The translations under genes and the position numbers were made by a program. A model generated the notes under the pieces. That model saw only the letters and a program-made list of their open reading frames with translations. It was not told the origin of the DNA and did not search any database. A stretch of 64,000 nt of DNA from Roseateles_E cavernae (GTDB taxonomy: Bacteria > Pseudomonadota > Gammaproteobacteria > Burkholderiales > Burkholderiaceae_C). This document shows, one piece after another, positions 44,411 to 53,042 of this stretch. Within the stretch, counting starts at the first letter, position 1. Each line of letters opens with the position of its first letter. Location: positions 266,118 through 330,117 of the forward strand of contig NZ_JBDPLH010000004.1 in assembly GCF_040187885.1 (NCBI RefSeq), written 5' to 3'.

Positions 44411-45720
44411 TCAAAGCGCTCCCAGGGCGACAGAAAGCGCCATTGCCCGGTCGGCAGATGGCCCAGATTGATGCGGCCGATGCGCACCCGCTTCAGGCCG
44501 ACGACCTTGAGCCCGACCAGCTCGCACATGCGGCGGATCTGGCGCTTGCGGCCCTCGCGCAGCACGAAGCGCAGCTGGTCGTCATTGATCCAGCTGACCT
44601 TGGCCGGCTTCAGTTGCACGCCGTCCAGCTCCAGCCCATGGTTCAGCAGGGCCAGGTCTTGCGCCGGGAAGCGCGCCATCGGCGCGCCTTCGCCGGCCAG
44701 CTCGACGCGCACCAGGTATTCCTTCTCGACCTTGGAGTCCTCGCCGATCAGCGTCTTGGCGACGCGGCCGTCCTGGGTCAGCACCAGCAGGCCGGTCGAA
44801 TCGATGTCCAGGCGGCCGGCGGGCGCCAGGCCACGGCTGTGGCCGATGTGGTATTTCAGGCCCGAGGGGTCTTCGCTCCATTGGTTGGCGCTCTTGATCA
44901 GCACCGAGGCCGGCTCATAGCCGTCCTCGGCCTGGCCGGAGACATAGCCGATCGGCTTGTTCAGCAAGATGGTGACCTGCTTGGCCTGCTCTTTGTGGGC
45001 ACGCGGGTCGATTTCTATCTTCACGCCCGGCTGGACGCGCTGGCCCAGCACGGCCATCTTGCCGTCCACCCGCACCCAGCCCGCGCCTATCCACTCATCG
45101 GCCTCGCGCCGCGAGGCCATGCCCAGCGCGGTCATGTGCTTGGACAGGCGTTCGCCCTCGCTGCTCGGGTCGCGGTAGTTGTCGTCGTCATCGTCGTCGT
45201 CCCGGTGACGCGGCGCCGGGCGCAGCGGGAAGGCACGCGGCTCTGGCGGGCGGATGTTGGGGCGCGGACCGGTGGCGCGGCGCTGGTCGCGGCGCGGCTC
45301 CTGGCGGTCTTCCTGACGGGCCTCCGGGCGCTGCTCATAGCGCTGCGGCTCATGGCGCGGATCGCGCCGGCTCGGCTCACCGGCAAACTCGGGCCGGGGG
45401 CCGCGCACGGGGCGGTCCTGGCGTTCGTAGGGCGGCTGTGCGCCTTCGCTGCGGCGTTGCGGGCGACGGTCCTCGAAGCGCGGGGCATCGTCGCGGCGCG
45501 GCGGCCGGGCCGCAGCTGGGCGTTGCTGCTGCTGAGCTTCCTCGGCGGCACGGCGCTGCTCGAAAGCGGCCTGGCGTTCGGCGCGTTCGGTCTGGGCCGC
45601 CGCCAAGCTCTGGCGCGGGCGCGAGACGCCCTTGCCGCGCAAGGGACCGCGGCGCTCGCCCTCGGGTTTGTCGACGGCGCCGGGTTTGTTGTTCTTTTTG
45701 TTCAGTTTCAATGTGGCCAT
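44407..45720 (-). CDS. rluB: Pseudouridine synthase, RluB/RsuA family, with charged N-terminal extension
   Basis: The 437-residue protein has a 170-residue Arg/Glu/Gln/Pro-rich low-complexity N-terminus, an S4 domain (RLSKHMTALGMASRREADEWI) and a catalytic domain with the active aspartate in GRLDIDSTGLLVLTQDG. The C-terminus KVVGLKRVRIGRINLGHL is typical of the family. It modifies a uridine in rRNA, most likely 23S. The start at 45720 is set by an AAGGAG site. The charged tail is common in Burkholderiales homologues and probably helps RNA binding. Confidence 0.85.
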   Translation of the reverse strand: MATLKLNKKNNKPGAVDKPEGERRGPLRGKGVSRPRQSLAAAQTERAERQAAFEQRRAAEEAQQQQRPAAARPPRRDDAPRFEDRRPQRRSEGAQPPYERQDRPVRGPRPEFAGEPSRRDPRHEPQRYEQRPEARQEDRQEPRRDQRRATGPRPNIRPPEPRAFPLRPAPRHRDDDDDDDNYRDPSSEGERLSKHMTALGMASRREADEWIGAGWVRVDGKMAVLGQRVQPGVKIEIDPRAHKEQAKQVTILLNKPIGYVSGQAEDGYEPASVLIKSANQWSEDPSGLKYHIGHSRGLAPAGRLDIDSTGLLVLTQDGRVAKTLIGEDSKVEKEYLVRVELAGEGAPMARFPAQDLALLNHGLELDGVQLKPAKVSWINDDQLRFVLREGRKRQIRRMCELVGLKVVGLKRVRIGRINLGHLPTGQWRFLSPWERFD

Positions 45721-45753
45721 CACGGCTCCTTCGGGGTGGCGGTCGGCTGCGTA

Positions 45754-47640
45754 TCAGCGACCGCGCAAAAACAGCGCATCGAGCTCGCGCATGGTCAGCT
45801 GGCGCCAGGTCGGGCGACCATGATTGCACTGATCGGCACGCTCGGTGCGCTCCATATCGCGCAGCAGGGCATTCATCTCGTCCAGCGTCAGCTGGCGGTT
45901 CGCGCGCACCGCGCCGTGGCAGGCCATGGTCGCGAGGATCTCGTGCTGGGCGCGTTCGATGGCCTGGCTGGCGTCGAACTGGGCCAGCTCGGCCAGCACG
46001 CTGCGCGCCAGCTCGATGACATCGCCACCGGCCAGCGCGGCCGGCCGGGCCCGCACCGCCAGCACCTTGGCCGACAGCGGCGCGATATCGAGGCCCAGGC
46101 GCTCCAAGGTCGTGGCCTGGGCCTCGGCGGTGGCGATCTCCTGTGGCGTCGCGGCAAAGGTGACCGGGATCAGCAGCGGCTGCGACTCGATCGCGGCGGC
46201 CCCCAGGCTGGCCTTGAGCCGCTCGTAGACCACCCGCTCATGGGCGGCATGCATATCGACAATGATCAGCCCCTGGGCGTTCTCGGCCAGCACATAGACG
46301 CCCTGGATCTGGGCGATGGCACGGCCCAGCGGCCAGTCGTGCTGGGGCAGGGCGGGGGCAGCGGCGTGAGACGCAGGGCTGGGGGCAGGTGTTGCCGGCT
46401 GGCCGTACAGCGTCGCCACTTCGGCCAGTCCCAGCGAGACTTGCGCGCTATTGGCGATCGGGCTGCGCCAGCTGGGTGCTGCGCCGCCGTAACCGGGGGC
46501 GGGTTCGGCGGCCGGCTGAGCGAACCAGGCCGGCGGATGGCCGGGCGCCGGACGGAAACCGGTGGCACCGGCGGCGGCCTGCTGGGCCTGCTCGATGGCG
46601 GGCGTGGCGGCCGTCGCCTCGCTGCTGCGCGACAGCGCCAGCGCATCCTGCACCGCATAGCGCACCTTCTGGTGCATCTCGCGACCGTCGCGAAAGCGCA
46701 CCTCGATCTTGGTCGGATGCACATTGACATCGACCCGGTCGGGCGCGATCTCGATGAAGAGCACATAGCAGGGCTGGCGGTGGCCGTGCAGGACATCCTC
46801 ATAGGCCGAGCGGATGCCGTGGGCGATCAGCTTGTCGCGCACGAAACGGCCGTTGACATAGACGTACTGCATATCGGCGCGACTGCGCGCGGCCTCCGGC
46901 AGGCCGGCGCGGCCGTAGACGCGCAGCGGGCCGGTCTCGGCGAACACCGCGCGGCTTTCGGCCATGAACTCGGCGCCCAGCACATCGGCCAGGCGCTGCT
47001 CGGAGCTGGCGATGCGCAGCTGCTCGACCAGCTTGCCCTCGTGCCAGACGGTGAAGCCGACATCGGGCCGGGCCAGCGCATGGCGGCGCACCGATTCCAG
47101 GCAATGGGCCAGCTCGGTCGCATCGGTCTTCAGGAACTTGCGGCGCGCCGGCGTGCTGAAGAACAGTTCGCGCACCTCGACGCTGGTGCCGCGGGCACGT
47201 GCCGCCGGCGCCAGCTCGCCGGAGCGGGCATCGAGCCGGTGGGCATGGGCCGCGCCCTCGCAGCGGCTGGACACCGCCATCTCGGCCACCGAGGAGATCG
47301 CGGCCAGCGCCTCGCCGCGAAAACCCATGGTTGCGACCGATTCCAGCTCGTCCAGATTGCGGATCTTGCTGGTGGCGTGGCGCTTCAGCGCCAGCGGCAG
47401 CTCCTCGACCGGAATGCCCAGGCCATCGTCCTCGACGACGACGCTGCGCACGCCGCCGGCCATCAGCTTGACGTTGACCTGGGTGGCGCCGGCATCCAGC
47501 GCGTTGTCCACCAGCTCGCGCACCACCGAGGCCGGGCGCTCGACCACCTCGCCGGCGGCGATCTGGCTGATCAGTTCATCGGGGAGTTCGCGGATGGCGC
47601 GGCGCTGGGTCGCCGGCACGCTGGGGGAAGACAAATCCAT
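45754..47640 (-). CDS. mutL: DNA mismatch repair protein MutL
   Basis: The 628-residue protein has the GHKL ATPase motifs RPASVVRELVDNALDAGATQVNV (cited in part), DDGLGIPVEEL, GFRGEAL and GTSVEVRELFFSTPAR in the first 330 residues. A Pro/Ala linker and a C-terminal dimerisation domain follow. The C-terminal metal motif reads DMHAAHERVVYE, a fit to DQHA-x2-E-x4-E, so it should be an endonuclease-type MutL. It is a convergent-free single gene, divergent from dedA. Confidence 0.95.
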   Translation of the reverse strand: MDLSSPSVPATQRRAIRELPDELISQIAAGEVVERPASVVRELVDNALDAGATQVNVKLMAGGVRSVVVEDDGLGIPVEELPLALKRHATSKIRNLDELESVATMGFRGEALAAISSVAEMAVSSRCEGAAHAHRLDARSGELAPAARARGTSVEVRELFFSTPARRKFLKTDATELAHCLESVRRHALARPDVGFTVWHEGKLVEQLRIASSEQRLADVLGAEFMAESRAVFAETGPLRVYGRAGLPEAARSRADMQYVYVNGRFVRDKLIAHGIRSAYEDVLHGHRQPCYVLFIEIAPDRVDVNVHPTKIEVRFRDGREMHQKVRYAVQDALALSRSSEATAATPAIEQAQQAAAGATGFRPAPGHPPAWFAQPAAEPAPGYGGAAPSWRSPIANSAQVSLGLAEVATLYGQPATPAPSPASHAAAPALPQHDWPLGRAIAQIQGVYVLAENAQGLIIVDMHAAHERVVYERLKASLGAAAIESQPLLIPVTFAATPQEIATAEAQATTLERLGLDIAPLSAKVLAVRARPAALAGGDVIELARSVLAELAQFDASQAIERAQHEILATMACHGAVRANRQLTLDEMNALLRDMERTERADQCNHGRPTWRQLTMRELDALFLRGR

Positions 47641-47701
47641 GGGCCGATTGTAAGAAGTCCTGTCATCGACGCGGTATCAAGCCCGGTCATAATCCGCCGC
47701 C

Positions 47702-48346
47702 ATGGAATTCGCGAGCTTTCTGATCGACTTCATCCTGCATGTGGACAAGCATATTGCCGCGTTCGTGCAGGCCTATGGCGCCTGGGTCTATGCCCTGCTG
47801 TTCCTGATCGTCTTCGTCGAGACCGGGTTGGTGGTGATGCCATTTCTGCCGGGTGATTCGCTGCTCTTCGTGGTCGGCGCCCTGTGCGGCACCGGCGTGA
47901 TGAGCTTGCCGCTGGCCATCACCGTCCTGCTGATCGCGGCCATTCTGGGTGATCAGACCAACTACCTGATCGGGCGCTACTTCGGCCCCAAGGTGTTCCA
48001 GTGGGAGCAGTCGCGCTTTTTCAACAAGCGCGCTTTCAATGCGGCGCACGAGTTCTACGAAAGAAACGGCGGCGTGACCATCATCATCGCCCGCTTCATG
48101 CCTTTCATCCGCACCTTCGCTCCCTTTGTGGCCGGTGTGGCCGAGATGAGCCGTGGCAAGTTCACGCTCTACAACGTGGTCGGCGCCCTGATATGGGTGG
48201 TCGGGATCACCGTGGCCGGCTATCTGTTCGGCAACATCCCCTTTGTGCAGACCCATCTGAGCAAGATCATCTGGGCCATGATCATCATCCCGGGCCTGAT
48301 CGCGATCTACGGCGGCTGGAAGGCCAGCCGCCAGCAGGTGGCCTGA
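47702..48346 (+). CDS. DedA family membrane protein
   Basis: The 214-residue protein matches DedA: VFVETGLVVMPFLPGDSLLF, GDQTNYLIGRYFG, RFMPFIRTFAPFVAGVAEM and WVVGITVAGYLFG in order, with about five membrane segments. DedA proteins act as undecaprenyl-phosphate or other lipid flippases and support envelope stability. The 61-base gap to divergent mutL must contain both promoters. Confidence 0.92.
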   Translation: MEFASFLIDFILHVDKHIAAFVQAYGAWVYALLFLIVFVETGLVVMPFLPGDSLLFVVGALCGTGVMSLPLAITVLLIAAILGDQTNYLIGRYFGPKVFQWEQSRFFNKRAFNAAHEFYERNGGVTIIIARFMPFIRTFAPFVAGVAEMSRGKFTLYNVVGALIWVVGITVAGYLFGNIPFVQTHLSKIIWAMIIIPGLIAIYGGWKASRQQVA

Positions 48347-48356
48347 GCCCAGGGCG

Positions 48357-49754
48357 CTACAGCGAGCGATGCCGCGCCAGCGGCGGGTTCTTCGCGAAGT
48401 AGCGCGCGATGCCGGTGGCCAGCGCGTTGACGAGCTCGGCCTGGTAGTCGGGGTCGCGCAGCTTGGCCTCTTCCTCCGGATTCGAGATGAAGGCCGTCTC
48501 GACCAGGATGGAGGGCACGTCCGGCGCCTTCAGCACCGCGAAGCCGGCCTGCTCGACCGCCTTCTTGTGCAGGCGGCCGACCTTGCCGATCTGGCCCAGT
48601 ACCTCGGAGCCGAGCTTGAGGCTGTCCTTGATCTGGGCACTGGTGCTCATGTCCAGCATCGCGCGCAGCACCTCGCGGTCCTTGACCGAGGCGACGTTGA
48701 CGCCGCCGACCTGATCGGCCCGGTTCTCCTTGGCCGCGATCCAGCGCGCCGCCGTGCTGGTGGCCGCTCCCTGGCTCAGCGCGAACACCGAGGCACCGCG
48801 CGCCTGTGGCGTGAAGAAGGCATCGGCATGGATGGAGACGAACAGATCGGCCTGCACGCGCCGCGCCTTGCGCACCCGCTCCTGCAGCGGCACGAAGAAG
48901 TCGGCATCGCGCGTCATCATCACGCGGATGTTGGGGTTGCTGTTGAGCCGGTCGCGCAGCTTCAGCGCCACGGCCAGCACCACATCCTTTTCCTTCAGCC
49001 CGCTGGGGCCGATGGCGCCGGGGTCTTCGCCGCCATGGCCGGGGTCCAGCGCGATGACGATCAGTCGATCCAGCTTGCTGCGGTCGATCGGGCCGGGCGC
49101 TGGCGCTGGCGCCGGGGTCTGCAGCGCTGGGGCTGAAGCTGATGTTGTGACGGGCGGTGTGGTGGGCGCAGGGGACGGCGCGGGTGATGGCGCTGCAGCA
49201 ACCGGGGGCAGGGCGGCCGGCTTCTCGATCCGGCCGATCAGCTCGCCCAGCGCATCCTGCACCGCCTGCGCGGCCTGGGTCTCGGCCTGCTCCTTTTCGC
49301 GGATCAGCGCCAGCAGCGGATCACGCTCCTGCTGCGGGTAGAGGTCGAAGACCAGGCGGTCCTTGTAGGCCGCGACCGGCTCCAGCGTGAAGATCTGCGG
49401 CGCCACCGGCTGCTTCAGGTCCAGCACGATGCGCACGACGCGCGGCTGGTTCTGGCCGACCCGCACCGCGCTGATATAGGGGTCATCGGGCTTGATCTTG
49501 CCCAGCAGCTCGCGCAGGCCGGCGCTGAGCTCCAGCCCGTCAATATCGATCACCAGCCGGTGCGGGCTGTCGACCAGGAAATGCTTGGCGGCCAGCGGCC
49601 GGTCGGACTCCAGCGTCACCCGGGTGTAGTCGGGCGCCGGCCAGACCCGCACGGCGACGATGCTGGCGCCGCCCGGCGCGGCGCGCAGCAGGGTCGGCGT
49701 CTGCAACAGCAAGACGAGGGCGCCCATCTGGCGCAGAGCCTGGCGGCGGCTCAT
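48357..49754 (-). CDS. amiC: N-acetylmuramoyl-L-alanine amidase (AmiC-like)
   Basis: The 465-residue protein starts with a twin-arginine signal (SRRQALRQMGALVLLL), then an AMIN domain (about 40-170), a Pro/Ala linker and a zinc amidase domain (about 245-450). The zinc and catalytic residues are in ALDPGHGGEDPGAIG, VSIHADAFF and ETAFISNPEEE. It cleaves the peptide from muramic acid at the septum during cell separation. The start at 49754 overlaps tsaE by 4 bases; the frame is open further upstream only within tsaE. Confidence 0.92.
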   Translation of the reverse strand: MSRRQALRQMGALVLLLQTPTLLRAAPGGASIVAVRVWPAPDYTRVTLESDRPLAAKHFLVDSPHRLVIDIDGLELSAGLRELLGKIKPDDPYISAVRVGQNQPRVVRIVLDLKQPVAPQIFTLEPVAAYKDRLVFDLYPQQERDPLLALIREKEQAETQAAQAVQDALGELIGRIEKPAALPPVAAAPSPAPSPAPTTPPVTTSASAPALQTPAPAPAPGPIDRSKLDRLIVIALDPGHGGEDPGAIGPSGLKEKDVVLAVALKLRDRLNSNPNIRVMMTRDADFFVPLQERVRKARRVQADLFVSIHADAFFTPQARGASVFALSQGAATSTAARWIAAKENRADQVGGVNVASVKDREVLRAMLDMSTSAQIKDSLKLGSEVLGQIGKVGRLHKKAVEQAGFAVLKAPDVPSILVETAFISNPEEEAKLRDPDYQAELVNALATGIARYFAKNPPLARHRSL

Positions 49755-50239
49755 GCCGGCAGCCCTTGCAGCAAGGCCTGACCCTCGGGGGTGCAGGCCT
49801 GCAGCTCGACCCGGCGGCTGTCGTCGTCCTGGGTGGCGAGCCAGATGCGCAGATCGGGCGTCGGCAGCATGCCCTCGGCCTTCTCCGGCCACTCGCTGAG
49901 CTTGAGCCCGGGCCGGGTGAAAATCTCACGAAAACCGGCATCCTCCCACTCGCGCGGGTCGGCGAAGCGGTAGAAATCGAAATGGCTGACCTCGCCTTGG
50001 CCGCCCCAATCTCGCAGCTCATAGCTCTCCAGCACCGCGTAGCTGGGGCTCTTGATGCGGCCGGTCACGCCCAGCGCGCGCAGCAGATGGCGCACCAGAC
50101 TGGTCTTGCCGGCGCCCAGCGAGCCGTGCAGCTCGATGCTGGCATTCATCAGGCCCGGCGCCTGGGCCAGCCGGGCGGCAAAGGCCTCGGTGGCGGCTTC
50201 ATCGGGCCACAGCAGGTGGCGGCTTTCTAGAATGCGCAA
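49751..50239 (-). CDS. tsaE: tRNA threonylcarbamoyladenosine biosynthesis ATPase TsaE
   Basis: The product (about 162 residues) has the P-loop GSLGAGKTSLVRHLLRALG, SPSYAVLESYEL, HFDFYRFADPREWEDAG and the end LSEWPEKAEGMLP, all TsaE-like. It supplies ATPase activity for t6A37 synthesis. No ATG precedes the conserved PDEAATEAF block. I take the TTG at 50239, immediately next to the divergent queG ATG; an upstream TTG at 50296 would run antisense into queG. The next ATG (50149) would lose conserved sequence. Confidence 0.85.
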   Translation of the reverse strand: MRILESRHLLWPDEAATEAFAARLAQAPGLMNASIELHGSLGAGKTSLVRHLLRALGVTGRIKSPSYAVLESYELRDWGGQGEVSHFDFYRFADPREWEDAGFREIFTRPGLKLSEWPEKAEGMLPTPDLRIWLATQDDDSRRVELQACTPEGQALLQGLPA

Positions 50240-51370
50240 ATGAACGAGGCTCCACAGCAAATCGGTGACAAGGACGCGCAAGCGCTGCTGCTGCAATTGC
50301 GTGCCTGGGCGCTTGAGCTGGGATTCTCACAGATTGGCGTGGCCGATATCGATCTCGCCAGTGCCGAACCCGGCTTGACGGCCTGGCTGGCGGCCGGTTT
50401 TCACGGCGCTATGCACTATATGGAGGCCCACGGCCTCAAGCGCGCCCGCCCGGCCGAGCTGGTGCCCGGCACGCTGCGGGTGCTGACCGTGCGCATGGAC
50501 TACCGGCCACGCGCCGGTGTGGAGGACTGGCAGGCCGTCGAGTGGCAGGGCCTGGGCGATCCGCAGCGCGCACAGCTGTCGATCTATGCCCGGGGCCGCG
50601 ACTATCACAAGGTCTTGCGCGCCCGGCTGCAGCAGCTCGCGACCCGGCTGGAGCAGGCCATCGGGCCCTTCGGCTACCGCGTCTTCACCGACTCGGCCCC
50701 GGTGCTGGAGGTGGAACTGGCCGCGCGCTCCGGCATCGGCTGGCGCGGCAAGCACACGCTGACCCTGCACCGCGAGCATGGCTCGATGTTCTTCCTCGGC
50801 GAGATCTATCTGGACCTGCCGCTGCCGCTGTCGGAACCGGTCAGCGCCCATTGCGGCCAGTGCACGGCCTGCATCGATGCCTGCCCCACCGGCGCCATCG
50901 TGGCGCCCTACCGGGTCGATGCGCGGCGCTGCATCTCCTATCTGACCATCGAGCATGACGGCGCCATCCCCATCGAGCTGCGGCCGCTGATCGGCAACCG
51001 TATCTACGGCTGCGACGACTGCCAGCTGATCTGCCCCTGGAACAAGTTCGCCGGCAAGAGCACGCTGCCGGACTTCGACGAGCGCGAGCCGCTGCGCGCG
51101 CCCGGCCTGCTGGCGCTGTGGGCCTGGAGCGAGACCGAGTTCCTGCGTTTCACCGAGGGTTCGGCGATCCGCCGCATCGGCCATGCGCGCTGGCGGCGCA
51201 ATCTGGCCGTGGCGATGGGCAATGCGCTGCGCGCCGGCTCGGACCAGGGCATCAGCCTGGCCTTGCGGGAGGCGCTGCCGAGCGCCAGCGAACTGCTGGC
51301 CGAGCACATCGAATGGGCGCTACAACAGGCTCAGCCAGAACGGCAGGCTGAGCATGCCCACCCCGGTTGA
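50240..51370 (+). CDS. queG: Epoxyqueuosine reductase QueG
   Basis: The 376-residue enzyme has the N-terminal region GFSQIGVADIDL, the conserved DYRPRAG, and two [4Fe-4S] motifs CGQCTACIDACPTGAI and GCDDCQLICPWN after ARRCISYLTIEH. A cobalamin-dependent reduction of epoxyqueuosine to queuosine on tRNA is its known role, so it depends on the same vitamin handled by the riboswitch operon at 13.3-17.7 kb. Its 3' end overlaps the convergent AEC gene by 51 bases. Confidence 0.95.
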   Translation: MNEAPQQIGDKDAQALLLQLRAWALELGFSQIGVADIDLASAEPGLTAWLAAGFHGAMHYMEAHGLKRARPAELVPGTLRVLTVRMDYRPRAGVEDWQAVEWQGLGDPQRAQLSIYARGRDYHKVLRARLQQLATRLEQAIGPFGYRVFTDSAPVLEVELAARSGIGWRGKHTLTLHREHGSMFFLGEIYLDLPLPLSEPVSAHCGQCTACIDACPTGAIVAPYRVDARRCISYLTIEHDGAIPIELRPLIGNRIYGCDDCQLICPWNKFAGKSTLPDFDEREPLRAPGLLALWAWSETEFLRFTEGSAIRRIGHARWRRNLAVAMGNALRAGSDQGISLALREALPSASELLAEHIEWALQQAQPERQAEHAHPG

Positions 51371-52228
51371 CAGGGTCACCAGGCCGGCCACAAAGGCCGC
51401 ATGGCCGCCCATGCGCGCGGCCAGCACATAGGCGCTCGACGCGGTCGGCAGGGCCGCAAAGGTCAGCAGCACGACACGCTGGCCGGCCGGCAAGGCCAGC
51501 CCGTGGCCCAGGCCCAGGGCCAGCAAGGGCAGGGCGGCATGGCGGATCGCCAGCAGCGCGGCGGCCAGCCGCGGTGCATCGCGCAGCGCGCCGAAGCGCA
51601 GGCCGGCGCCCACCGCCATCAGGCCCAGCGGCAGGGCGGCCAGGCCGATGCGGTTCAAGGTCAGCGCGGCGGCCTCGGGCAGTTTCAGCCCCATCAGATT
51701 GGCGATCAGTCCGGCCACGGTGCTGAGGATCAGCGGGTTGCGCGCCAGCTCGCGCCACAGGCCCTGGCCACCGTGCCGGGCCAGCGGATAGACGGCGGCC
51801 ACATTGCAGATCGGCACGCACAGCGCCACCAGCAGGGCTACCCAGGCCACACCCTGCGCGCCCTGCAGCCGCTCGGCCAGCGCCAGCGCGATATAGGAAT
51901 TGAAGCGGAACGCCACCTGGGCGCCGGAGGCATGGGCGCGCGCATCGACGCCGGGCCAGAGCTTCAGCCCGTAGGCCAGCGCGACACCGGCCAGCACCAC
52001 GGCCACACCGGCGCCGGCCAGGCTCAGGGTCTCGGCCGGCTGCAGCGGCGTGCGCACGATGGAGTTGAACAGCAGCACCGGGAACAGCAGGTAGTACACC
52101 AGCTTCTCGGTGGCCTCCCAGATAGTCCGGTTCAGCGCCGTGTAGCGGCACAGTAAAAAACCGCAAAGTATCAGCAGCGCGTCGGGCAGTAGCAGCAGGA
52201 AGTCGGGAACAACAGGTACGGCAGGCAT
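51320..52228 (-). CDS. AEC (auxin efflux carrier) family transporter
   Basis: The 302-residue protein has about ten membrane helices split by a central loop. AEC features include RYTALNRTIWEATEKLVYYLLFP near the N-terminus, AFRFNSYIALALAERLQG and the helix-break VVLLTFAALPTASSAYVLAARMGG. Family members export organic acids or similar anions. The substrate is unknown. It ends inside the queG 3' coding end. Confidence 0.85.
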   Translation of the reverse strand: MPAVPVVPDFLLLLPDALLILCGFLLCRYTALNRTIWEATEKLVYYLLFPVLLFNSIVRTPLQPAETLSLAGAGVAVVLAGVALAYGLKLWPGVDARAHASGAQVAFRFNSYIALALAERLQGAQGVAWVALLVALCVPICNVAAVYPLARHGGQGLWRELARNPLILSTVAGLIANLMGLKLPEAAALTLNRIGLAALPLGLMAVGAGLRFGALRDAPRLAAALLAIRHAALPLLALGLGHGLALPAGQRVVLLTFAALPTASSAYVLAARMGGHAAFVAGLVTLSTGVGMLSLPFWLSLL

Positions 52229-52304
52229 GGCCGGCAGTGTGCCATCGGGGCGCTGTCGGCCTGGGGTGTGCCGGCTGCGTTAGGCTTGGGGCAAGGAGAG
52301 TGAT

Positions 52305-52928
52305 ATGGCTTTTTTCCGTGGGGTCCCCCGCAAGGCTGTGCCGAACCGACGGCGCCGCCTGCTCATGGCCGCGTTGCTGGGCCTGGGCATCAATGCGCCG
52401 GCGCTGGCCCGCCGCTACGAGGGCTATGACTTCGACGACAAGCTGCAGCTGGGCGGCAGCGCGCTGACGCTCAACGGCGTCGGCATGCGGGCGGTGGCGG
52501 TGCTGAAGGGCTATCTGGCGGCCCTCTACCTTGGCCGCAGCGCCAGCACGCCGGCGGCGGTCTACGCAACACCTGGCCCCAAGCGCATCCGCATCCGCAT
52601 GTTGCTGGACGTCGGCACCGAGGAGTTCGTCAAGGCCATCGCCAAGGGCGTGCGGCGCAATTGCAGCGAGGCCGAGCAGGCCGCGCTGCCCGACAAGATC
52701 GAGCAGTTCAACACCCAGCTGCGTGCCGTCGCCAAGGTGCGCAGCAAGGACCTGATCGATATGGACTATCTGCCCGAGCAGGGCACCTTGATCAGCCTGA
52801 ACGGCAAAGCCATCGGCGCGGCGATTGCCGGGCCGGAGTTCTATCTGGCCCTGCTGAAGGTGTTTCTCGGCGAGCGACCGGTGGACAAGCGGCTCAAGGC
52901 CGGCTTGCTGGGCGCCGCAGGTGACTGA
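52305..52928 (+). CDS. Chalcone-isomerase-like secreted protein
   Basis: The 207-residue product has a basic N-terminus and hydrophobic signal (NRRRRLLMAALLGLGINAPALA), then the bacterial chalcone isomerase-like pattern: LTLNGVGMRAVAVLKGYLAALYLGRS, a middle RIRMLLDVGTEEFVKAI and the C-terminal GPEFYLALLKVFLGERPVDKRLK. The plant catalytic residues are not obviously kept. It should be periplasmic; its function is not known. Confidence 0.85.
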   Translation: MAFFRGVPRKAVPNRRRRLLMAALLGLGINAPALARRYEGYDFDDKLQLGGSALTLNGVGMRAVAVLKGYLAALYLGRSASTPAAVYATPGPKRIRIRMLLDVGTEEFVKAIAKGVRRNCSEAEQAALPDKIEQFNTQLRAVAKVRSKDLIDMDYLPEQGTLISLNGKAIGAAIAGPEFYLALLKVFLGERPVDKRLKAGLLGAAGD

Positions 52929-53042
52929 GGGCCGGGGGCTGTACGTAGTTCCGCTAGCATGGGCTCTGGTGGGCGTGGTTAGCATCGCGCCAGAAACATC
53001 AATGAACTGCCCTGAGAATTTCCGCATAAAAGGAGACCGCTG

